Shown piece by piece: positions 10,901 to 22,900 of a stretch of DNA of 64,000 nt. The position numbers and the translations under genes were made by a program. The first letter of the stretch is position 1. Every line of letters begins with the position of its first letter. The notes under the pieces were generated by a model. The model did no database searches, was not told the DNA's origin, and was given only the letters and a program-made list of their open reading frames with translations. The stretch is from Phoronis australis (taxonomy: Eukaryota > Phoronida > Phoronidae): contig NMRA01000006.1 of assembly GCA_002633005.1 (NCBI GenBank), forward strand, positions 1,823,359-1,887,358, read 5' to 3'.

Positions 10901-13900
10901 CCGATATGATGATTTCATCTTAACAACTTTTTTCTAATTTCATTTTTGTAACGTTTTTCTAGTTTTATATTACTAGTTTCATCTCAGTAAAGTTGTTCTT
11001 AAGTTCATCATAGTAGCAATTTTTTGTTTCATCTTAATAACGTTTTAATTGTTTCATCTTACTTGTGTTTTTCTAGTTTCATCTCAGTAAAGTTTTCTTC
11101 TTCATCATAGTAACATTTCTCTAGTTTCATCTTACTAGTATTTTTCTAGTTGCATCTCACTCAAGTTGTTCTTGTTCATCACAGTAGCATTTCTCTAGTT
11201 CTGTTCTTGGTAGCGTTTTTCTAGTTTCATGTTACATGTAGTCAGACAACATACCAACGGTCATGAGTCAATGTTTCAATTGCAAGATGAAGATGGTATT
11301 TCTGTTCTCATTGTATCTTTTTGTATCATATCGCGACCCCAAAATGGAGTTGAATCTGGAGTATCTGGTCTATGTAACACTGTTGATAAGATAAAGCAAG
11401 AAAAACACACCTGGTTTGGGCTTGGCTTTAGGGAAGAGATTATAATCATGATTGGAAGGGCAGTGAGTGTGACCCACTTTTCACTTGTGACTCATTGTTG
11501 TGTTCTGCCTTGCTCAGGTTACTTATGAACCTTTTTTCATAATGTTCGTCTACTTTCTTAGGCCTACCTGTAGCAGTAGCGCTGTGAATTTAGTTTCTCA
11601 GTACAACATGTGAAAGAATCACTCTTGAGCTGCTAAACGCTGGGTCTGGGTAGTCCAGTACATCCAGAGTTAGCAAAATTCTGGTCCAGGAAGACTTATG
11701 GTTATAATGAACCTTGGTGAAATGTTTAAATTTTGCTAACTTCAAAACATCATATCTCAGAAAGGACAAATCAGATTCATATGAAACATTCATATGCCGT
11801 GGTTTATGCATTGTTCTCCACACAGTGTCAGGGATTACATTTATAATGTTTCACTTTTGCATGAGGTGCTATCAAAAATAAGGCTTTTACTATTTTTATC
11901 AAAAAAACTAAAAAAATTGCATCAATGAAAACAAAATAAAAATTTAGAAACCTTTAACTGAGTCTGTAACAATGTTTTAGAGATTTCAGTGCTAACATTT
12001 GTTTCAAATGAAAATTGGTCACGTTTGTGCTAGTATTATTGTTTTGCTGTGACTGAAATTTTCTTTCTACTGAATTTTTACTAAAAATGCGCGATCACGT
12101 GACTACGTTACTGGCAGATTAGTATAAAGTCAAAAATCTAATTCTATGGCATTGTGTTTACTTTCAAGGGAGTTAAATTCGGAATCCATAGTTATGTAGG
12201 TATTTGGATATATGATCAGACTTGTTGACAGCTGTTTTATGTTGTGCACCACTGTGTCTTGAGTTCTGTTTCACTATAAGCTCTATCTTTAGGCCCTTTT
12301 CAACTACTGTGTGTAACTTAAAGTGAGTCAAAATGTTCTTTTGAAATGAAAGTTTAAGATGTTTTTCCAAACTTACCGTAAACGTTCGGGTTAATGCCCT
12401 GTGCGGTTAAATTGGCAAACCCAAAAATCCGGGGTGGGCGGTTAACCAGACATGGGCGCTTAAACGTGAAATTTCAAGAAATCGGGGGGGGNGGGGGGGG
12501 GGGGGCGGTTAACTGAACATGGGCTCTTATTACAACAAATAACCGCCCTGGGCGGTTAATCTTACCTCAAGATCCCATTCCCCACACGTAGTTGGAACGC
12601 GTAGCACTTTTCTGAGCTTTCGCCATGTCACCAAATGACGGTAAAACTGTCATAACTGCGGATGATCTCAACAAAGGTTCTGTTGCCCTCAGATTAATTA
12701 TTTCAGTTAAATTTACAAAATTACTGAGTAATAGCCCGTGCCGTCCTGCCGTCTTGTTAGAGCTGTTCCTGTAGAGCGCAGACGTGGTGATAGAACAAAG
12801 TGCGCGTGTGCAAGCTTCTCGTGCTGTGTAGGTCACAGCAGAGTCACGAGTTAGTTGTCAAGTTCTGAGTTAGAGAGCATTTTTTAATTATTTGTAATTA
12901 AAGTTTGAAAAACTAATTCAGGTGTTTTGTTTTTGCGTTTGGGATGTTTGTGTTCGAGACTCCGTGATTCAATGACATTTTCAACGTAAGGTTCTACGGC
13001 TGTTTTATTTTGACCGTCCGACGGAGGTTGGCAGACATAAGCCAATCGTCAATCAAAAGTTACAGCAAAGACATTACTCAAAAAAGTGCTTAAGATTTTA
13101 ATGTTAAAAAATACTAACACTATGAATGGGATGAGTCTAATGAAACTGTATAGTAGATTCTGAGAAAGAAGTATTTCATACACAAGTACCTGCGTCAGTA
13201 AAAATAATTCGAATACGAAGCCCCCATTATTTGGGTAACCTGTTACCAGCACCAGTGGTTTGTTCCAACGAGCAAAGCGTCCTTACTGAGTCGGTGTTGT
13301 TGGAAACAGGACTCGGCGCTAGGCATAACGAGCTGAAGATCGCATTGGCGACCTGAATTTTGAAAAAACGAGCCGAGATTTTGGTCATCTTCTATTTAAT
13401 CGTAATATATTTGCGACCTGAAATTTCCAATGTACGGGCCATGGCATACATATGTGATAAAACGTCACAAAGCAGCGATGTTTCTATTCATTGTTAAACG
13501 ATAAACTTACCAAATTTTGTGGTGGAAAAACATTTTTATTTTACATGCAAGATTTCCAGATTATCCTATTATATAACCTACAATATCGTACTGCGACACT
13601 GTTTGGTCCCACTGTTTGCGCGTAATGTCCCCGCAAACGATCGCGATTTGGAAGTGTCGGCAAGTAATCGGCCGGTTCAATATGCGTCTCGTTTTTTATG
13701 GCAAAAGACAGCGGCAAACAGATTCTCAAGACCTTCTGTCCGAGGTTGGGCACGCGCATATGAGTCACCTGTCAATCACATGTGCAGTCAAGGTAACTTG
13801 CACTCCAGAGCGTGGGAACTCACACGCGCGCACCACACCAAAGTGGCACATCAAAAGAGAATAGCTACAGCGGCTTGACTGTAGGTTTAAGCTGACCAGG

Positions 13901-16900
13901 TGTTTATTTGACACTGAACTTGGGCCTCCTGCTCTTTAAAAAAAAACAACGTACCCCAAAACTGCAACGCGAAGTCACAGTTCTGATAATTCGCAGCTCG
14001 ATGATCCCTAGGCCCCAGGGGTTCTCCGCCTCCAACTGCTGCCAATTGACCTATCGCAAGCTCCACCCCTTTGCGTAATGTCAACTAACAAACGATAAGT
14101 TTTACCTGGCAACATGTTGTTTGTCGGGTAAAACGGCGGGTTGGAAATGAAGGTGCGTCAATAATGCTGCGTTCTAAATGGTCAGTTAATCCATCTCTCA
14201 AAATCCTGGCAATAGGTAAATTTTCAGGCAGCCTATGGCGTGGATATTTCAGACTCGAATGGGAAGGATTTTGTTCCGGTGTCGAGCTAATGAAGAAACA
14301 AAATTATTCTGGAGGGCTAAAAAGGCAGGTAGAAACAATATTCACAAAGATAAGGGAATTCTTCAAAATCCGAGAGCTTCCCACCTAAAGCGAATTAGGA
14401 GTGTTGGCAAGACCACTGTCACGTTTATCTGGCTTTATTTTTTCGAATATATGTTTTATCCAGAGCACTGTAGATGGAAACTTAGCGCGGCAGATGGCAC
14501 CGCTGAAATTGTAGGTATTGAAGCCAGCGGGGTTCTTAGTTTTGTGAACATGGGAAGAAAATAAAATGACAAAGCGTTCAAAGAATTACATTTTGAAGGA
14601 AATCCATGACCCGGAACAATAATTTGTTACTTGTATTATAATTCACATTGCCAAACCACCGTCTTCGACGCTGTCGTTGCATTCTTTATTATCATCGATT
14701 TTTGTTTAAAAATGGGTAATCGTGCGTTTCCTTATCACTGGGCGCGTAATCATCAATCTTCAAAAGTCGGGGATGGGCGCTTAACCGAGAGGTGGGCGCT
14801 TAACTGGAAATCGCAGAGGGACGGTTAACCGAGCATTGGGCTGTTAAATTGAAAATCCACCTAAAGTAGGGGATGGGCGGTTAAGAGAGTATGAGCGTTA
14901 ACCCGAACGTGTACGATAAGTTCCACATGGTGCTAATTACTGTAGGTCAAGCCGAAGTTACAAGCATGACCTTGAATTTAATCCAGTCAGCGATGGTAAA
15001 TCTACCTGTTCAGGCAATCAATGAATTCCATTCAGTCCATGGTTTTATCATACGTAATTAGGAATTGCTAATGAGGGCTTCCAAAACATGAGGCAAAACA
15101 ATTTTTTTCTAAGACCACACTGCATGGGCCTTAGCTTCATCCAAACCTGTTACAGAAAAGATCATAGCTGCTTTATCAACACAGGTGTTACTGAGTTACA
15201 GTAGAAAATGTTGGGGTCTAAATCCTACAGTAACACAGGTTCCTAGAGAGAAAAATTAGATTAAAATGAGAACTGTTGCTAGAACTTAAAATAGCATTTT
15301 GCTGCTGTTAAGCTATCACAGTTGATTTGCTAACTGAAACAATACGGCTTCAAAACCATGCAATTGATGCAAGGCTAATTCTTTAACAGATAGTTTGGAT
15401 GGTGCAAAGGTTACTAAATGCCATCCCTTAGATAAGAGAGTTTCAGTTCTTGTTGTCCCAGAACATCACACAAGGAACCTGGTCAACTTATATCCTGGAT
15501 GAGTCATTAATTAGTTGACAAGTTGCCAAATTTGGATAAATTGGCTAAATTGAATTTTGATGCAAATTCTTTGTATTTTACCAGGACTATGTCTCCCTGG
15601 GGACCAAAGCAGCTTTTCTTTTCATCAGGTTGAACTTAAAATATCTTTAAATTTGTCGAGCACAATATGTGGAACACTACAATTTTATTTTATGAAAATG
15701 TTCAACTAGAGTAAACAAGAAAATAATTTTACTGATTTTTAAAACTTCGTATAGTACGACTGTCATCAACAAACACCGGACAAAGTTTTAAATGTTTTTG
15801 GCAATACAGCGAGCATTTGAAAAATCAAAAAATGACAGTTTTTGCCATAATTTTCGTTCGAATTGATGGAAACTTTATGGTACCTGATAAAAGTGAATGC
15901 AATACAAAAGTGCGGGTCCTTTGCTGCTGGTTTATGCCGCCATCTATTGTTCCATGGGTTGCAAATGCACGTACATACCAAGAGAACAATAAGTAACACT
16001 GGCGAATACCTATCCAAGGTAACCAGAGGTTTGCATTTCTGCTGCAAGAAACATCAAAAACGGTTGCTTTCCCTTTTCAGCATATGAATACGTTGCTTCA
16101 TTTTAGGACACAACATGGCGGACAAGCGTAATTTCATTTCGTCAAATTTCTCAACTAAAATAACTTTTAGGGAAAATTTACTAAATGCTTTTAGCATGGT
16201 TTATATGGCGTAGCAATTGCCCAATAACATTTAGTAAAATTTTGGGCATTTGCAACATTGTCGTGAGCCTCTGAAAAGTTGAAATTTGTCAACTTAAGCA
16301 GTTATTTGTTCCAAATTGAAGAATTTTTACTGTAAGCTTACCAGTAAGTTTGTGCACCTTACCCAATATCTACAAACTATACATTTTAACCGTAAGAGGA
16401 AAGCTTGCAGAAATCGTTTTTGGACTTACACGTGACCATTTCTTGATAAAAAAGAAAGGTATGTTTTTAGTTAAGTAATGGTATTGATATCGTGGCCAAA
16501 TTTCATGTGGCATAAATATTCAAGATGAAAACTGAAAAACCTTCTTTTTTTCTAAATTGTCTTTTCATTTATGTTTAATGTAATTGATGATTTTTTCATA
16601 AAAATTACAAAAGTCTTGTTTTTTGATTGCAACTCAAACAAAATTGAAACATTTGATCAGGATCTACAACCTGTATTGGAAACCAGTGTATCAGTCATAT
16701 TACCCTAAAAGACGTTTTTGAGATATGATGTTTCGAAGTAAGCCAGATTTGATTTTTATCTATAGAGTTCATCAAAAAGTTTGAAATTACAGGAAGGGAG
16801 TTTTTCCAACTTCCTGTCAAAACTGCTTTCTCCTTGTTTTTACCATCAGTTTGTTCCTGGTAATAGTTCACTGAGTAATTGGGTTGGTGATGAGATATCT

Positions 16901-19900
16901 CAGGCCATCCATGTTGATTAATTTACTGAGTTTTTACCTTATCAGTTTTACACAGAATAACATAGCCATGCAGGATATCAGGAAGATGTAACCAGCCCAT
17001 TGGTGTTAGGATTCAACGCTTATCATAATTTCAACTCTCCAAACTGCGACCTGGCAAAATTCCCAGGTCGGCTCAGGAACTGAGGTCACCAAATCAAGGA
17101 ACTTTTGTATTACAGGGTAGGAGGGGGGGGTTTGCAAAAATCCAGGCTGTAGTACGCAAGAGCCAGAATTGTAGTAATGAAATAAATGAGGCACCTGAAA
17201 TGAGATACAGGTGAACTAAAAAAATGTCCAATATCCAACGATGCACCCGAGTTCGCCGTATGGCATTTTTTAATGGAATGGAAAGTATGAGTGTCTTGCA
17301 TGCCTGTTAACCATCAGTTTTCCCGCTAAGGCTCGTATACTAAGTCAGAAGGCATGTATTACGTGTGCATGTTTTAAATGGGCCCTGACGATTGTTAACG
17401 TAGTACAGTTCCAACTTCCATCTACGTACTTCCCGTAGTAGTCTGAGTGCGTGCTCTGATGTGATCACAGGGATGTGTGATTTTTACCAGGCTGCTAAAC
17501 AATATCTGAGTTTGCATTGGTAACCTTCAGGTCGTCAAATCAAGCCTATTGTTGTGTAGTCTACCTGTGTCCTTTTGAGCTGTGCGCATGTACCACTCTG
17601 AAGATGTGCCTGGTGTGCTCACAGATTTTGGAGCATATCAGTCCATGCTATTTCCCAGAGCATTTGAATTAAAAACTCAAAAATCAGGAGTACTTATCGT
17701 TAAGAAGTGATGTTTTAAAAAGTTAATATAGTTTATTCGCGATAAAGCCAGTTGAGCTGGATTTTGTCACCTTCAGGTGCAACTTTTGCAAGAGTAATAA
17801 AGTGTATAATATGAAGGGCAGAATGTGGACAATGATGCATAGCTAGTGTGCTTTGGGATTTGCATTGTGTATTCACAATAAGATAGGTTCTACTGAAAGC
17901 CGTGGCTTGGTGTTTGCTGCATGTAAAAGGAAAATTTAGAAAAATTCGGGGTTCTTTGTGGCAAATGTACTATGTCGCTGAATAGCGATTTTGTTCTTTT
18001 GTAAAGAACAACATAGCAATTCCATGGTAAAGGCACATAAAGGTCAGTTCTGTACGTAAAGGTTAGTTCGGTATTTTTCAAGCAGTGTTCTGTTCAGGTT
18101 AGTCATGTTGTCTACACTGACTTTTTGGAATGCTGCACTGGCGTTCAATAATTTATCGGGAAAGAAAGATGGGCAATGTACATGTGCATCGCCGTACTAT
18201 TTGAAAATGCTCTCAGGGTGGTCACCTGCATTACCAAAAATTGGCTTTTGCAGTGTTTTGTGAGTTTGATGATAAACTAGCTAACTAATGAGTTTTGGAA
18301 CAATTAATTTTGCTTCTAGTTGTGGGTGACATCCACCCTGATCTAGCATGAACTTGTCGCACTTCTACACACACTGGCATTATTGAACACTTCTTTTAAA
18401 GCTTTTGAAATATCGACAAAATTAAAGACAAGGGTTACTGCTCTTCAACTGCGCTTTATTTGTATTTTTTAATGAAATCAGCATTTTTATTTCTCATTAT
18501 TTTACAGGGAAATCTCATCTGAAGCTCATCTGAATTCCGTGAGAAGCCCAGATGCCAAGGTAAACATAATGTTTTTAAAGTTAATCCAAATAATGTAATT
18601 ACATTCTGAATGGATGGCATATCCTAGTATGTGTTGAGATAATAAAGTCACTGATGAAATTCTGTGTGCAGTGTAATTTAGTCTCAGCTTTGCACTGTGT
18701 CATAAAAATTCACATCATGATTTTATCGTTGTTCTTAGATGTTGAAATGACATTTGCTATCATTTCTAAACCCAAAACTAGCTTTTGTTTCGACACTGTT
18801 TTTTGTCAAGCTGGTGGTGAAATGGAGAGGTTAATTCTTTGTTTCTCATAGAGAAGCTGTGGAAAATTGCATGTAAAACCATCTGCTTTGTTACTACTTT
18901 ATCACGCCACCACCGAGTTTCTTTTTGTTTTATTGATCAGCTGTTACAAACGCTTTTATCTGGCTACAGTGAATTTTAATTAAGTAAAAATGTCTGAACA
19001 CTCTTTGCTGCGAATGATTCAATTTGCCTTAGATATTGATATTTTTGCGGATAGCAAGACACATCGCATATAGGAGGATTGTGGGTTAGCGGTCATCCAG
19101 AGCAGCAGTGCCGGCAGACGCAGACATACGATATAGAGATCACTTCAGTTTAGTAGTATTTCAAGCAGCCTGAAGGTCAATTTATCTTCAATACGAGCGA
19201 ACAGGTAGCGCCTATCCAAAATCAGCTGTCAGCCTACGGAGCAGACCATCGCCTTCGTCACACTTTCTAGATTTTGGATTTAATGACGCATATCCTGCAA
19301 ATCAATGCCCTGGGACGTGCATGCATAGGCTTTGTTGTGCAGTACACCTGGGCTGACAATGGAGCAAAAATTTCTTAATGGTCGTTTTTGTCAAGAAATG
19401 TGGAAATGAAATTCCACTTGCACATCTGCTTTATTGTTTGCTAAATAACGAAAGAGTTACTGCAATTACATTTTCATCAACCTTGAATATCACCTTGCAA
19501 TTCTGTGATAATCATGAATTCATTCTTCGTAAAACATTAAAGCAAAAAATATATCTTAATTGCAAGTTTATTGTCGCCGCAGTGTGTTGCAAAAAGATAC
19601 CAGTAGTGGTGATATAGGATACCTTTATGTTTCAAAAAAGATTGACAGTTGACGGTGGCTTAGTAATAGAGAGGAGTTCAATAAAGTGTTGAAGTCAGTA
19701 TTGTCATGAAAAGATAATATAAAACAACATAAAAATAAAAGCGCTCTGAAGAAAGAAATTAAAAATTAAAAGGTGAGATCGAGGACAAAACTAAGAACAT
19801 AAACAATCATGACCTTGATGCTTACTTTAGTAACATATTAGATAACCCGTAAGGAGTTCTATTTATGTACCAAATTTGAAAAGGTGGCAGTCACAACGCC

Positions 19901-22900
19901 ACCTTGCGTCCAATTTCGCACAAGAAAAACAGTCTCTCGGGCAATTGACTAGGTAAACACTGTATGTAAATTTCAAGCCGATCAGACGAAAACTGCGATC
20001 TCTAACACAAATATGATAGCCTAACAAAGGTCAGCAATAAATAACTATTCAACAAAAGAGCAGTCACCTTGGGAATAAATTTTGAATATCGCGAGAATGG
20101 TAAGTCGTAGCAAGAAACGAATTTCGCCACACTGATAGCGCTTGAAAAGATCTATCCATATACCAAATTTCAAGCAGATCCGTCAAGGGACACCGAAGAT
20201 ATGGCACGAAAACTCAGTTATTTGGTGAACTAGAGATGAACAAATCGACGTTAGCGATAGCCCTTTTGGAATGATCTATCCACAGAAAGAAAAATCCGAC
20301 CAGAAATAGCAGAGCTATCATGACTCCGCAAACGAAAAAAAGAAAAAATGGCTGCCACAGCACCATCTTGTATTAGATTTCAACAAAAAAGCAATAGGCT
20401 TCTAGCCATTCATGAAAAACGTGCGTAGATTTCGTGTTGATCCGATAAGAATTGCCATCTATTGCTTGCGAACAAGAAACAAAAAACAAACAAGTTTTAT
20501 GGCAAAGTAACATACTTGGAAAAACTTTATTTCACCATGTAATAAAACAGAAAAAATACAGACTCTTAGACATGTATATTAAAACGGAATGAAACAGCCA
20601 GACATTCTGGGTGGCAGGCCTTGAAGAACAAAGTGACTAACATCACCTACATGAAGCCCTGTCCGTCCTCTTCAATGTTTCATATATACCTTAGTATACA
20701 TCTTTTGAACCTCTGTCTGCACACTGCTATTGCCATACATGGCGTCATGGATGAACCTTTAGCTCAAAATATTTTGCCAGAAAATCTGTCTACATACACT
20801 AGGGACGGATCAGTTCACAATTATTGCCATTTTCACGTGAGCACAAACCGTTTCCTTTAGGGGATGGGGCCTGTTGCTAGCATGTGCTTTTGACATCATG
20901 AAAATGGCAGTGTCAAAGAACAAACACCAGCCTTTTATAACTTCTTTTTCACTTCGTAAAAACCAATAGCAGAAATGTTACCAGGATCCAACCAATCCCA
21001 TAGTTTGCACTGTAAGACTTTGCACCACATACGTCTGCTTTTCTTGCTATGAAAACAGAACCAACCAAAAATGTTGTATGTGATCTTGACTTTGCTGGGG
21101 ATTTGGCTCATTTCTGTAAAGAGCCGGGATCAGTTGACGAAAATCCATCTAAGGACTAACAACATTTCGTCAATGCATATTGTCATGTCATTGCTGGCAG
21201 TGACACCGCTCGGAAATCTCATCAAAAAGTTGGACAGCATTCTTGGCCCGGAGAGCAAATGTTGCACTTGGGGCGGGGACAGCGACACAATCTCAAGCGT
21301 GTTTGCAAGAGCAATCGACAAAATGAAGAAGTCATGAAAAGCAAAAGTTGTTAAAAGTACATCTTCATTTGATGCATTTGTAGGGCACTTCAATTCAATA
21401 TTTTAGGTGATTTTGTTTAGTCATATCTACACCAGAAAACATGTTGCAGTGACCCCATGCTTTCAATTTGGTGAGGTCTAATGCTGTTTTCCACCATATT
21501 GTTCTCAAGTCATCAAATTTTGTGTGATGACTAGATATTTACGAGCTGGCAGTGTTGTAGTTGACCCCTCCCTCCTTCCCCCCCCCCCGAATTGGTTGGT
21601 TGCTGACAATATTTTTGAAATAATGGTGTTGACTAGTACTTTGATTTTGATGAACTTAAATTGTCTATTATGTTTGGAAATGCTAATTTCATCACTGTTG
21701 ACTCAAATATAACTAGGTGTTGAGCAGATGGTTGCTTTGCAGCCATGCTAAAATACTGTTGAGGTCAGGTCATTTTGTTATATGACACCTAGTGACCTGC
21801 TCTTTCTCTTGAAAAGTTGCATAAGGAAGGTACAATTACAACAGTTACAAGGAAAAGAAAAATGTTAGAAATGCGATACTTGAAATTCTACACTTTCCAT
21901 GGTCCAAGTGCATCAAAATCTATTCAAGTCTTGACTTAACAAGGGAAATTTGAAAGGTCACTGGACTGGCAAGTTTTGAGCAACGTCTGGAGTAGTTTTG
22001 CTGTGTTTGCACCTGGACTTTGTTTCATAAAGTTATGTACTTGGGTGGTTCCTCAGTATTTGTCCGCTCTGTTTGGTAATAAAATTTTCTTTGTAACCCC
22101 GCAATAGCATGTATCATCATACTCGTATTAGAGCACTAAAGCTGCACTTCAAGAATGTAGTTCACTTCCCATAGTATGATGGCTAAAGTGCACAGTCAAT
22201 GACTGTCTTGTAAACACGTCATACGAATTGTGGTGATTTTCTGTTCTAGCAAGAGGCATCTCTTGGTAGAACAAATCATTAATGTAACAGCCTGACTATT
22301 CATCTCCTTGTCTTACCTTTGGAAGTTAAGTAACAAAGTAACAATACTTCTAAGAACAATATTTAAATGCATGAACCTTTAGTTACGACTCAAAATATCA
22401 AGTGCCATACTTAATNCTATTCGACTATGCAAATGCTATTGTAACCACTGGAAAGAACCGGCTTGCTAAAAGAAACCAAATCACAGCGGCGAAAGGTGCA
22501 CTGCCACCTAGAAAGAAAATAAACAGCGTAACAAGTAAATGAAATACAACAACCAATGACAAAAAAATGATGCACGGCATCAACAGTCCAAGTGCATCAA
22601 AATCTATTCAAGTCTTGACTTAACAAGGGAAATTTGAAAGGTCACTGGACTGGCAAGTTTTGAGCAACGTCTGGAGTAGTTTTGCTGTGTTTGCACCTGG
22701 ACTTTGTTTCATAAAGTTATGCACTTGGGTGGTTCCTCAGTATTTGTCTGCTCTGTTTGGTAATAAAATTTTCTTTGTAACCCCGCAATAGCATGTATCA
22801 TCGTACTCGTATTAGAGCACTAAAGCTGCACTTCAAGAATGTAGTTCACTTCCCATAGTATGGTCGCTAAAGTGCACAGTCAATGACTTGTCTTGTAAAC

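Larger units (their letters stand above)
7954..18507 (+). other. adaptor intron 1 (10.6 kb), repeat-rich
   Basis: It holds three copies of a GGTTAA/CGCCC-rich repeat, a TAGTTTCATCT minisatellite, an inverted pair of old repeats (about 11.7 and 16.5 kb) and single undetermined bases at 9902 and 12492. Open frames of up to about 120 codons (for example 13519-13878 and 14235-14564) lie between repeat copies, resemble nothing known and lack splice partners in phase. No nested gene is supported. Confidence 0.7.

Noticed and set aside
12482-12506. G-quadruplex or regulatory element at the long G run
   Set aside because: The run contains an undetermined base and lies inside a repeat copy. Its true length is uncertain, so no claim is made.
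13519-13878. 119-codon plus-strand frame
   Set aside because: It lies between two repeat copies, overlaps equally long frames in other phases, and resembles nothing known. It is probably chance in a GC-richer patch.
21071-21393. overlapping 88- and 87-codon frames on opposite strands
   Set aside because: Neither product is recognisable and no splice partner fits. The plus-strand frame has a leader-like start (MLYVILTLLGIWLIS), but this alone is not enough.
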